The notes under the pieces are model-generated. The model worked only from the letters and a program-made list of their open reading frames with translations. It had not been told where the DNA came from and did no database searches. DNA of 64,000 nucleotides from an uncultured Bacteroides sp. (lineage in GTDB: Bacteria; Bacteroidota; Bacteroidia; Bacteroidales; Bacteroidaceae). Made by a program: the position numbers and the translations under genes. The DNA lies in the NCBI RefSeq assembly GCF_902491285.1, contig NZ_CABUHK010000024.1:1-64000 (forward strand), in the 5' to 3' direction. Shown here in pieces: positions 47,067 through 54,817 of this stretch. Within the stretch, counting starts at the first letter, position 1; each line of letters opens with the position of its first letter.

Positions 47067-47621
47067 TTATTTACATAAAAAGAGTAATAAGGTATAATTT
47101 ATGCCCTTGAGAGTTTCGCGGAGCTTGCGATAGGCTATTTTTTTTAACGTATGGACAGTCCCTTCTGAGATTTGCAATTTGTTAGCAATCTCATGGTTTT
47201 TTAAGCCTTTCATAGAATATAAGATGATATTCCGCATTTGAGTAGGCAATTCTTCTACCGCTTTGCGAACTATGCGGAATGTTTCCTGCTCAATTATGGC
47301 TGCTTCGAAACCGTTATCAAACTCTTCTTGTCCAGAGAAAACAGGAATTTCTAATTGTTCATGTTTGAGATGATTCAGACATTTATTTCTGGTGACGGTA
47401 TAAAGGAAACTTTTTACTTTCGGGATGTCATTGAAATCTTCTTTTCGTTCCCAATATGCTAGTAATGCATCTTGTGCGATATCTTTGCAGACTTCTTTGT
47501 CATCAATATAGTGGGAGGAGAAAACACAAAGAATAGGGTAGTAGTCATCAAATAGCTTTTTGAAAGCGTTTTTGTTACCCCGTTTTATGTCTGCAATGAT
47601 ATTTTCTATATATATGCTCAC
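47067..47621 (-). CDS. ECF-type sigma factor (sigma-70 family), partner of FecR
   Basis: A 184-residue sigma factor with region 2 (DKEVCKDIAQDALLAYWERKEDF) and region 4 (LPTQMRNIILYSMKGLKNHEIANKLQISEGTVHTLKKIAYRKL). It is the first gene of the 14.5-kb minus-strand run and precedes FecR. Together with the STN-bearing SusC it forms a standard trans-envelope signalling set that induces the run when ligand is present. No TAnnTTTG box was recognised upstream, so the operon promoter may be ECF-dependent. Confidence 0.94.
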   Translation of the reverse strand: MSIYIENIIADIKRGNKNAFKKLFDDYYPILCVFSSHYIDDKEVCKDIAQDALLAYWERKEDFNDIPKVKSFLYTVTRNKCLNHLKHEQLEIPVFSGQEEFDNGFEAAIIEQETFRIVRKAVEELPTQMRNIILYSMKGLKNHEIANKLQISEGTVHTLKKIAYRKLRETLKGINYTLLLFLCK

Positions 47622-47652
47622 TATTTAGAGTCGGATTGCGATAAGCGGTATG

Positions 47653-48354
47653 TTATCCAATCTTGCTTATTTTCTTCAATTTCTCTTCTTCGATGATTTT
47701 TATCTTTCTTCCGTCGATAGTAATCAGTCTCTCCGTAGCAAACTGGGACAGCGTGCGGATAGCGTTCGAAGTAGTCATATTCGAAAGATTTGCCAAATCT
47801 TCGCGTGACAGGTAAATACTCAGGGTTGAACCGTCTTCTTCCAGTCCATAACTTTCTTTCAGGAAAATCAAGGATTCTGCGAGACGTCCGCGGATATGTT
47901 TTTGGGTCAGATTGACAGTGCGTTCATCGGAGATGCCAAGGTCGATAGAAAGCTGGCGGATAAAGAACATTGCCAAGTCATTATTTTGGGCAACTAAAGT
48001 AGTAATGGCACTCATTGGTATAAGACAGACAACAGAAGGCTCGAAAGCAGCGGCGGCAGTTACAAAATCCTGTTTGGCAAAATAGGCACGATAGGCAAAG
48101 TATTCGCGTGGCTTAATCATGCGGATAATCTGACTTCTACCCCCTACGCCATCTTTAAAGATTTTGACTTTGCCACTGATGAGGCACATCAGATGAGATG
48201 GTGTTTCGCCTTCACAATAGATGGTTTCATTCTTTTTGTAGGTCTGTATCGTATAATTATTCATCAGAAACTCCTTTTGTTCATTATTCAAAGGAGCTAT
48301 CATATCGGATAGTGGTTCCGAAATATCGATGTCTGACATGTTCATTTTTACCAT
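47653..48354 (-). CDS. cur: Crp/Fnr-family regulator, probable Cur ortholog
   Basis: A protein of about 230 residues with an N-terminal cyclic-nucleotide-binding-like domain (YCEGETPSHLMCLISGKVKIFKD) and a C-terminal Crp-type winged helix (LSREDLANLSNMTTSNAIRTLSQF). From memory, B. thetaiotaomicron Cur (BT_4338), the global regulator of carbohydrate use, is encoded next to a type III glutamine synthetase gene just as here; that synteny is the basis for the name. Start could be Met1, Met4 or Met6. A -7 box and an imperfect palindrome lie just upstream. Confidence 0.75.
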   Translation of the reverse strand: MVKMNMSDIDISEPLSDMIAPLNNEQKEFLMNNYTIQTYKKNETIYCEGETPSHLMCLISGKVKIFKDGVGGRSQIIRMIKPREYFAYRAYFAKQDFVTAAAAFEPSVVCLIPMSAITTLVAQNNDLAMFFIRQLSIDLGISDERTVNLTQKHIRGRLAESLIFLKESYGLEEDGSTLSIYLSREDLANLSNMTTSNAIRTLSQFATERLITIDGRKIKIIEEEKLKKISKIG

Positions 48355-48382
48355 GGGTGCTACAAAACTGTGTTATACAGCA

Positions 48383-48390
48383 CAAAAGTA
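48383..48390 (-). promoter_or_regulatory. -7 promoter box for the Crp/Fnr regulator gene
   Basis: TACTTTTG on the minus strand matches TAnnTTTG. It implies a start near 48376, about 22 nt before the ATG; an imperfect palindrome (48370-48383) covers the start site. Confidence 0.55.
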
Positions 48391-48420
48391 AAAATAAAAA
48401 ATGAGAAAATGAACGAATCT

Positions 48421-48461
48421 ATAAAAAGATTGCACAAAAGCGGTAGCTTTCGTGCAATCTT
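48421..48461 (-). terminator. Terminator after glnN
   Basis: A stem of about 16 bp with one mismatch (arms AAGATTGCAC plus AAAGC and complement, 48426-48461) followed on the minus strand by TTTTTAT. It lies 10 bp after the glnN stop. Confidence 0.88.
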
Positions 48462-48470
48462 GAAAACATT

Positions 48471-50660
48471 TTATTTAGTAAATAACAGTTCCCTATACTT
48501 CGGTAGAGGCCATATTTCATCGTCTACTTCCATTTCTAAATGGTCGATGTGATCTCGTATCTGGTCGAGATACGGACGCACTTTATCTTCGTATGCAAAT
48601 GCTCTTTCCTTGTAGTTTTCAAGGTGGTTGGCTACTTTTCGCGCTTCGGTCATTTCACGGACCAGTATTTTAATGGAGGTCACCCGGTGGGAGATCTCAC
48701 GAATCAACTCTTTACGGTCGGCGCTCAACACTTCGTATTCTTCGGCAGAGAAGATTTCCTTCATTCCGCGAAGATTTTCGAGCAGGCGATTCTGATAAGC
48801 CACGGCAGTCGGCACGATGTGGTTGATAGCGAGGTCGCCCAATACACGGCCTTCAATCTGAACCTTCATGGTGTATTTCTCCAATTCCACTTCCAAACGG
48901 CTGTTCAACTCCGTTTCGTTGAAAATGCGTTCGCCGATAAGTACGGATTTGGATTGATTGTCAACGTAGTGCATCAGAGCTTCCGGGACGTGGCAGATGT
49001 TGGTCAGTCCGCGGCGTGCAGCTTCCTGTTTCCATTCTTCGGAATAGCCGTCGCCTTCGAAACGGATCGGTTCGGAAGCGATGATTGTCTCTTTCAGCAG
49101 ACGGAAGATAGCTTCGTCTTTGCCTACTCCTTCCTCCATAAGCTTTTCCACCGATGCGCGGAATTCGTTCAACTGGTTTGCCATGGCAGCGTTGATAGCA
49201 ATCATGGCGGCGGCACAGTTGGAAGAAGAACCTGCGGCACGGAACTCAAACCGGTTTCCGGTGAAGGCGAAAGGGGAGGTACGGTTACGGTCGGTTGTGT
49301 CGAGCAGAATTTCGGGTATACGTCCGATACCCAGTTTCAGCGTTGTCTTTTCTTCTGGGGTCATTTTCTCGTTTCCCACCTGGCGTACAATTTCGTCAAG
49401 AGTTGCCGAAAGTTGTGAACCCAGAAAGCAGGAAAGAATAGCGGGAGGAGCTTCGTTGGCTCCCAGGCGGTGACTGTTGCTGGCACTCATAATAGAAGCA
49501 CGCAATAGATTCTGGTTCTTATAAACCATCATCAGCACATTCACCAGGAAAGTAAGGAATAGCATATTTCCTTTCGGATTCTTGCCCGGTGCAAACAGGT
49601 TGACGCCTGTGTCGGTGCAAAGAGACCAGTTGTTGTGTTTGCCGGAGCCGTTCACGCCGCTGTAAGGTTTCTCGTGCAGAAGTACGTTGAAGTGATGCTT
49701 GCGGGCAATGCGTTTCATCAAGTCCATGACGAGCTGATTATGGTCGTTTGCCAGATTACAGTTCTCGAAGATAGGAGCCAGCTCGAACTGGTTGGGTGCT
49801 ACTTCGTTATGACGGGTCTTGGCGGGAATCCCCAGTTTATGACATTCTATTTCGAGTTCTTTCATAAATGCAGTGACGCGCGGCGGGATAGAACCGAAAT
49901 AGTGGTCTTCCAACTGCTGGTCTTTGGCAGAAGAATGTCCCATCAATGTCCGTCCGGTCAGACAGAGGTCGGGGCGTGCATTATATAAGGAAGAGTCGAC
50001 AAGAAAATACTCCTGTTCCCATCCCAAGTTTGTATAGACGCGCGTCACGTTCTTGTCGAACAACTGGCATACCTCCGTAGCCGCTTTATCTACGGCAGCA
50101 AGTGCCTTCAACAACGGAGTCTTGTAGTCCAGTGCTTCGCCCGTATAAGAAATAAAGATGGTAGGGATACAAAGAGTCGTATCTACTACGAATGCCGGTG
50201 AAGAGACATCCCATGCCGTATAACCGCGTGCCTCGAAAGTATTGCGGATACCACCGTTGGGAAAAGAAGAAGCGTCCGGTTCTTGCTGGATAAGTAATTT
50301 TCCGGAGAAGCGTTCGATAACTCCGCCGTCTTCACCAAACTCGATAAAGCCGTCATGCTTTTCGGCTGTTCCGTCTGTCAGAGGTTGGAACCAGTGTGTG
50401 TAATGAGTGACGTTGAGTGACTTGGCCCAGCTTTTCATACCGTTGGCAACCAGGTCTGCCACTTCGCGGCTGATAGGCGTACCCTTTTCGATGGCATCGG
50501 TCACAGCCTTATAGGCTTCCTTAGGAAGATACTCCTGCATCTTCTTGCGGTCGAACACGTGGCTACCATAATAATCAGAGAGTTTGTTGGAAGGAGCAGT
50601 AACTTCCAAAGGTTTCCGGTTGGAAAGCTCTTGTAATGCAAAAAATCTCATTTTAGACAT
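48471..50660 (-). CDS. glnN: Type III glutamine synthetase
   Basis: A 729-residue enzyme, the length known for the B. fragilis GSIII, with start at MSKMRFFALQELSNRK; an upstream in-frame ATG at 50693 lies in the promoter box. GSIII makes glutamine from glutamate, ammonia and ATP and forms large double-ring oligomers. Blocks seen include NLGWEQEYFLVDSSLY, PAKTRHNEVAPNQFELAPIFENCNLANDHNQLVMDLM, EKPYSGVNGSGKHNNWSL and RTSPFAFTGNRFEFRAAGSSSNCA. It has its own promoter with an operator-like dyad and a strong terminator. Confidence 0.97.
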   Translation of the reverse strand: MSKMRFFALQELSNRKPLEVTAPSNKLSDYYGSHVFDRKKMQEYLPKEAYKAVTDAIEKGTPISREVADLVANGMKSWAKSLNVTHYTHWFQPLTDGTAEKHDGFIEFGEDGGVIERFSGKLLIQQEPDASSFPNGGIRNTFEARGYTAWDVSSPAFVVDTTLCIPTIFISYTGEALDYKTPLLKALAAVDKAATEVCQLFDKNVTRVYTNLGWEQEYFLVDSSLYNARPDLCLTGRTLMGHSSAKDQQLEDHYFGSIPPRVTAFMKELEIECHKLGIPAKTRHNEVAPNQFELAPIFENCNLANDHNQLVMDLMKRIARKHHFNVLLHEKPYSGVNGSGKHNNWSLCTDTGVNLFAPGKNPKGNMLFLTFLVNVLMMVYKNQNLLRASIMSASNSHRLGANEAPPAILSCFLGSQLSATLDEIVRQVGNEKMTPEEKTTLKLGIGRIPEILLDTTDRNRTSPFAFTGNRFEFRAAGSSSNCAAAMIAINAAMANQLNEFRASVEKLMEEGVGKDEAIFRLLKETIIASEPIRFEGDGYSEEWKQEAARRGLTNICHVPEALMHYVDNQSKSVLIGERIFNETELNSRLEVELEKYTMKVQIEGRVLGDLAINHIVPTAVAYQNRLLENLRGMKEIFSAEEYEVLSADRKELIREISHRVTSIKILVREMTEARKVANHLENYKERAFAYEDKVRPYLDQIRDHIDHLEMEVDDEIWPLPKYRELLFTK

Positions 50661-50690
50661 AAATGGTCTGTTTTTTATCGGTTGATGGCG

Positions 50691-50698
50691 CAAAATTA
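50691..50698 (-). promoter_or_regulatory. -7 promoter box for glnN
   Basis: TAATTTTG followed by CG on the minus strand, 30 bp before the glnN start codon. Confidence 0.6.
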
Positions 50699-50715
50699 TA
50701 TGTTTTTTCTGAAAG

Positions 50716-50737
50716 TACCCCTATTTTTTAGGGGGTA
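50716..50737. promoter_or_regulatory. Operator-like dyad upstream of glnN
   Basis: TACCCC (50716-50721) and GGGGTA (50732-50737) form a dyad centred about 42 bp upstream of the predicted glnN start. A third TACCCC half-site at 50768-50773 is 52 bp from the first, five helical turns. The position fits an activator or repressor site for a nitrogen-responsive regulator; the regulator is unknown. Confidence 0.5.
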
Positions 50738-50814
50738 ATTTGGGGAAATAGTATATTTTTTGAGAAATACCCCTCTGGTATAATAGACGGATTTAGCAGA
50801 CTAGGGTAATTCCA

Positions 50815-50870
50815 TGCCACATTTTTGTTTTTATTTTAAGTATTATACGGGGAAAAACAAAAATGTGGCA
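50815..50870. repeat. 18-bp perfect inverted repeat
   Basis: TGCCACATTTTTGTTTTT (50815-50832) and its exact complement (50853-50870) with a 20-nt spacer. It lies between the end of the helicase-like gene (115 bp away) and the glnN promoter. No T-run follows either arm beyond the arms themselves. It may be an unusual terminator or the edge of an inserted module. Confidence 0.75.
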
Positions 50871-50984
50871 GAGCTTATAATCAATGATTTAGTACTAAAA
50901 ATAGCCCTGAAATAAGAGAAGTTTACAGAAAACTTATATAGAGTTTTTGCTTTTTTGGGAAGATAAACTGCATTTTCTTTTCAA

Positions 50985-52784
50985 TTATTTGAATTTCAGT
51001 ATTTTGACTGTTCTGTTGTCATGTTTCCATCCTTTTTCCACTTCTACATATTGTTCCAGTTCCTTTGTCGTGATGCCTCTTCCCGTATTCAGTCCCATCT
51101 TCTTGTATACCTGTTTGAGCATGCTTTTTATTTCCTGAACGGAAAATTCGGAACCTGCGGGAAAAGTACGTTGGATGGCCGTCCGCATTTGTCCCGATTT
51201 CTTAATCGTATGTTCGCTGCTGACATTCAATGCCGTACGCAGTTTGTTCTCGTTATAATCGGATTCCCGGATAAATTCAGCTCCGAACCGGCAGAAACAA
51301 TCGTATATATACCTGTCGGCGGTCGAAGTAATCAGATTTCCTAACATACGTTGGTAACGCTTTTGCAGTTTCTTGTCAGTGGCTCTATTTATCTTCTCCA
51401 TCTCTTCCAGTTTGCGGACGATAAGCTCCGCCCGCTTTTTCTTTGCCAGTCGGTGCTGGATTGCCATACGCTCATTGTCCGAAATCGGCATAAGGCGTTC
51501 TTCATGTGAGAACTCAAAATAATTGGTCTGCTGATAGGCATTACACAACAGCTCGGTAGATGTATATAGACGTTTCACTTGTTCCTTCTCATAGAAATTA
51601 GCTATCAGGAACGGATCGGGTTTTCCGTTCTCGTCCAGATAAGGAAGATAGGAATTTTCTCCAATAGCTTCCTGCAATAAGGTACGTTCGCCTATATTCG
51701 ACGTCCGTGCCAGTTGTGCTTTCCATCCGTTGAAAACGGTAGTTGCTCCCTGAATCCAGCAGTCAATTTCCGATGAAGACATACATTCCAGTTCCGGACG
51801 GATAGAAGCAATATGTGTCACACTGTTTACTCCGCCCCGGAAACGCCCGATGATTTGGATAGCTTCGGTAGCCGGGTCGATAACCGATTGTGCGGCGCCG
51901 TATAAATCGCTGATGAAAATCACATGCGGGGGATTCTTGCACACGATGTCTACTGCCGAATAGAAACGTGAGGTGAAGAAATTATAGCGTTCCAGTTCGG
52001 TAATCATCATTGATTTCTTGCGTCGGTTACCTTTCCATAGTTTGTATTGCCCGTCTTCGCTGCAAAAAGTACATGCATTACTCAGTTCGGGTATCAATCG
52101 GTAAAAACTGTCTATCGAGTCGATGCTGTTGCAGAAGATGCAGACCGTTCCGCGCTTCGCTTCAATCACTTCCTGCAATGTTTCCAGTACATTATTCGTA
52201 GTGATAAGTTTCAGCTTTTGGCGATATGCGTAATCCGGTTTAATCAGTACGCGTGTAAAGCCGTCGAAACGATTATCCTTTTCGGGTATGATAGGGGTGG
52301 CGGATATCAGTGCCTTGTTTTGGAAATGAAAGAAATCGTTCATCGGTTCGCGGATAGAATCACGGTAATGTACGTCCTGCACTAACTTCTCGCATTCATC
52401 AAACAGGATGAAACATTCTGTGTACATATCTATCCCCACCGCTTGCATTGCTTCCTTGATTTTCGTGAAACCTTCGGGAGTAGTCAACAACTTGTAATCT
52501 TTATCACGGTTTTCTTCCAGAAAATCAGCTACCTTCCGGATAGTCACCCCTTTGTAGACAGCCAGCGCGTTCTTGTGCTTCTTCGCTTTCGACTCGATAA
52601 CAGGTACGTTAGGTTCGATAATGATCGATTTCCGCTGTGCTGTCAGTTCGCAATGTGTAGCTCCCAGTCCGGGCAGTAACTTGTTGATGATACAATTGGT
52701 CGGGATAAAGTCTTTACCGGCGCGTTTCAGTGCATCCGCGAAGTACTCACCTTTTCGGATGGAGTAAGTTCTGTCGTATTCCAT
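50985..52784 (-). CDS. SF2 helicase-like ATPase of unknown role
   Basis: A 599-residue protein. Helicase-type motifs are a Walker A-like PGLGATHCEL (the Lys is replaced by Ala), a DExx box FDECEKLV, motif III SATPI and a motif VI-like IQIIGRFRGG. A long C-terminal helical part (RAELIVRKLEEMEKINRATDKK) ends in a possible DNA-binding region. It begins 6 bp after the HU-like gene, so they form a pair. I do not recognise a named family; similar pairs occur on Bacteroides mobile or accessory DNA, as far as I recall. Confidence 0.6.
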   Translation of the reverse strand: MEYDRTYSIRKGEYFADALKRAGKDFIPTNCIINKLLPGLGATHCELTAQRKSIIIEPNVPVIESKAKKHKNALAVYKGVTIRKVADFLEENRDKDYKLLTTPEGFTKIKEAMQAVGIDMYTECFILFDECEKLVQDVHYRDSIREPMNDFFHFQNKALISATPIIPEKDNRFDGFTRVLIKPDYAYRQKLKLITTNNVLETLQEVIEAKRGTVCIFCNSIDSIDSFYRLIPELSNACTFCSEDGQYKLWKGNRRKKSMMITELERYNFFTSRFYSAVDIVCKNPPHVIFISDLYGAAQSVIDPATEAIQIIGRFRGGVNSVTHIASIRPELECMSSSEIDCWIQGATTVFNGWKAQLARTSNIGERTLLQEAIGENSYLPYLDENGKPDPFLIANFYEKEQVKRLYTSTELLCNAYQQTNYFEFSHEERLMPISDNERMAIQHRLAKKKRAELIVRKLEEMEKINRATDKKLQKRYQRMLGNLITSTADRYIYDCFCRFGAEFIRESDYNENKLRTALNVSSEHTIKKSGQMRTAIQRTFPAGSEFSVQEIKSMLKQVYKKMGLNTGRGITTKELEQYVEVEKGWKHDNRTVKILKFK

Positions 52785-52790
52785 ATTGTT

Positions 52791-53204
52791 TTAGTATTTT
52801 CGTTTGTTATGTCTTTCAGGATTGTATTTCTCAAATCCTGCCGCAGTTATCCGTCTCTTCAAGCGCTTTTCCGCTTTGAATACGATATTCTTCACTTCTA
52901 TGGATTCCGCGCGATGGTTTTTGCCGGGCTCTTTGTCTTCACAGAAACTGCCATTGAGGGAGAAACTGCCAAAATCGTCCAGATTGAGAATATTGCCATT
53001 TCTCAGAATGGCTTCTATGCCTTCCAATACCATGCTGAGGATTTTGTATACATCGCCTTTGGAAATGTTATGCTTGTCGGCCAGATACTCAACGAACGCT
53101 TTGGTGTCCAGTGTATCCCATGATAATAGTTGTACCCGTACATTAGTTTCTTTGTCACCACTGAAAGTATCTGCAAAGCGGGTTGTCTTGTAAAGTATGC
53201 TCAT
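52791..53204 (-). CDS. HU-family (HU-HIG) DNA-binding protein
   Basis: A 137-residue protein; start at MSILYKTTRFADTF, with an in-frame upstream ATG at 53285 rejected because it adds 27 residues without family likeness. It has the Bacteroidetes HU-HIG layout: VRVQLLSWDTLDTKAFVEYLADKHNISKGDVYKILSMVLEGIEAILRNGNILNLDDFGSFSL, followed by a basic tail (KRLKRRI). It should bind or bend DNA. It is translated just before the SF2-like ATPase and has a long leader with inverted repeats. Confidence 0.85.
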   Translation of the reverse strand: MSILYKTTRFADTFSGDKETNVRVQLLSWDTLDTKAFVEYLADKHNISKGDVYKILSMVLEGIEAILRNGNILNLDDFGSFSLNGSFCEDKEPGKNHRAESIEVKNIVFKAEKRLKRRITAAGFEKYNPERHNKRKY

Positions 53205-53426
53205 AATAATTCCTTTTAGATTATCACTGTTTGTTGCAGTTGGGCATTCACCGGAATGGATTAGTGTAACTGGATTGTTGCACAAGTGTATCTGGCTAGT
53301 TGCCCAAGTGCAACAGATTAATTCAAGCGGATGAAATTGCTAAAAGATAAGGGGAAATTATTAATCTGTGTGGTAGAAGTGATTAATTCTTCCTTATGAA
53401 TTGGTAAAAACATCTTGTCGTTTATA
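53205..53426 (-). promoter_or_regulatory. 222-nt leader of the HU-ATPase operon with competing repeats
   Basis: Three related sites are seen: GTTGCAGTTGGGCA (53234-53247), GTTGCAC (53278-53284) and TTGCCCAAGTGCAAC (53301-53315). The third is complementary to the first (13 of 14) and to the second (7 of 7), so two hairpins exclude each other. They could be protein-binding sites instead. Confidence 0.5.
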
Positions 53427-53432
53427 ATATTG

Positions 53433-53440
53433 CAAAGGTA
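53433..53440 (-). promoter_or_regulatory. -7 promoter box for the HU-ATPase operon
   Basis: TACCTTTG followed by CA on the minus strand, a TAnnTTTG match; predicted start near 53426. Confidence 0.6.
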
Positions 53441-53562
53441 GAAAAAAGATATTGTGCGGCAAAGGAAAGAGCGTTTTTTCGAAAAAAGATAATAAAAAGT
53501 TTGATTATATGTGAAGAAGTACGTTACTTTGCAGCATCATTCACAAATTAAAAGCAGGCAAT

Positions 53563-53691
53563 ATGAAGACAGGTCTATTTTTCTTACTGGTATTATCATT
53601 TTTATATGGATACAATAGTATTGATGAAGATAACGGTAAACTATCTCTGAATCCCTCCACTAACCATATTATATCAAAAAAAGTGCAATAA
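53563..53691 (+). CDS. 42-residue exported peptide, possibly a decayed lipoprotein
   Basis: ATGAAG start with a clear hydrophobic signal-like stretch (TGLFFLLVLSFLYGY), then NSIDEDNGKLSL and a stop. At the place where a lipobox Cys is expected (LYGC-N-S) there is Tyr; a single base (TAC for TGC) would restore it. It precedes a small lipoprotein gene by 67 bp on the same strand. It may be a truncated relic of a longer lipoprotein or a real small peptide. Confidence 0.4.
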   Translation: MKTGLFFLLVLSFLYGYNSIDEDNGKLSLNPSTNHIISKKVQ

Positions 53692-53758
53692 TCTTATTTC
53701 TTTTTGAGGTTTTGCTAATAAAACACAAACGATATAACAAACTAAATATTTATATAAG

Positions 53759-54148
53759 ATGAAAAAGAATTTATATTTTGTGTTAATTCTGTTATTCCCA
53801 ATACTATTGGGTTTGGGTAGTTGCTCTTCTTCTGATGATGACTGGATTGATTTGAACTCTGAAGAAATAATAGGGACATGGTCTACTGGTACGGAAGGTG
53901 TTCATAAATACCTGAAATTCGAGAATGATGGGACTGGATATTACGCACTTCTCAACGGGGCTGATTTTGCAACCAATTATTTGTTTACCTATAAAATCTC
54001 AGGTAACAATATTAATATTGTAATCACTTATTCTGATGGTGGAAATAAGCTCGAGGGACAGGAAAGAGTATGGGAATGTTTGTTCTCAAAAGATGTCTTG
54101 AAAATAAGCAATGGTCAGGAAAGTGGAACTTATAAGAGAATAGAATGA
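53759..54148 (+). CDS. Small lipocalin-like lipoprotein
   Basis: A 129-residue protein with a lipoprotein signal (LLGLGSC at about residue 22). After an Asp/Ser-rich linker, EEIIGTWSTGTEGVHKYLKFENDGTGYYAL and FTYKISGNNINIVITYSDG suggest a small lipocalin-type beta barrel as in Bacteroides lipocalin-like families. Ligand and role are unknown. It is the first full gene of an AT-rich plus-strand group of three small exported proteins. Confidence 0.7.
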   Translation: MKKNLYFVLILLFPILLGLGSCSSSDDDWIDLNSEEIIGTWSTGTEGVHKYLKFENDGTGYYALLNGADFATNYLFTYKISGNNINIVITYSDGGNKLEGQERVWECLFSKDVLKISNGQESGTYKRIE

Positions 54149-54220
54149 TTTTCTATATAAGTTAATCTATCATTTCAGTACTTGTCATTTAATGAATTTC
54201 TAAATATTAAAGATGTGATT

Positions 54221-54757
54221 ATGAATAAAATTCTTATTTTTCTTTTAGTTGTTTTGCCTATTGGTTTATGTGCGCAGAATTCTTCTAAAATAGAGGAGGT
54301 CAAAGAAGTTTCGTTGAGCAAAAATGAATTGTTCTCAAAAGCTAAGATGTTTATTTCGGATAAATGGAATAATCCTACACATTCAATACAGAATGAGGAT
54401 AAAGATAGTGGAATAATACAAGTTAAAACGGAAAAAGAATTTTCTATTAGCGTGGGGATGGGGCTAAAATGTGTATATAAGTATGAGTATTTGACGAAGT
54501 TTAGGTTTAAAGATAACAAATATAAAATAGAAATATACGATATAAATTGTGTCTCAGCAGAACAAACGGGTGCCGGTAAGGTATATAGTGTGCCTTTAAT
54601 TCCATATTTTACAGGAGATAATGTTCCTGATACTAAAAAAATGGGACGTGGAATTTCTAAGAAAAAAGCGATTGAAATGATGGATGAATTGCGGGCTGAG
54701 TTCAATGCAATATTAACTCAATATAATAAGTATATTTCAATAGAAGATGATTTCTAA
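54221..54757 (+). CDS. DUF4468-like exported protein
   Basis: A 178-residue protein; start at MNKILIFLLVV gives a signal peptide to LCAQ, while a TTG at 54182 in the same frame adds 13 residues without a signal. The block SKNELFSKAKMFISDKWNNP and the beta strands after it (IIQVKTEKEF, YKYEYLTKFRFKDNKYKIEIYDI) resemble DUF4468, a Bacteroidetes periplasmic domain of unknown role. It lies 72 bp after the lipocalin-like gene. Confidence 0.7.
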   Translation: MNKILIFLLVVLPIGLCAQNSSKIEEVKEVSLSKNELFSKAKMFISDKWNNPTHSIQNEDKDSGIIQVKTEKEFSISVGMGLKCVYKYEYLTKFRFKDNKYKIEIYDINCVSAEQTGAGKVYSVPLIPYFTGDNVPDTKKMGRGISKKKAIEMMDELRAEFNAILTQYNKYISIEDDF

Positions 54758-54817
54758 TTAGAGAACTGGCAAAGTGTTATTTGAGGTATCTATAAACAAT
54801 AATATCAATATATAGTT

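Larger units (their letters stand above)
50661..50984 (-). other. 324-bp intergenic region upstream of glnN
   Basis: It holds the glnN -7 box (50691-50698), a TACCCC/GGGGTA dyad with an extra half-site, and an 18-bp inverted repeat (50815-50870). No credible reading frame was seen. Confidence 0.75.
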
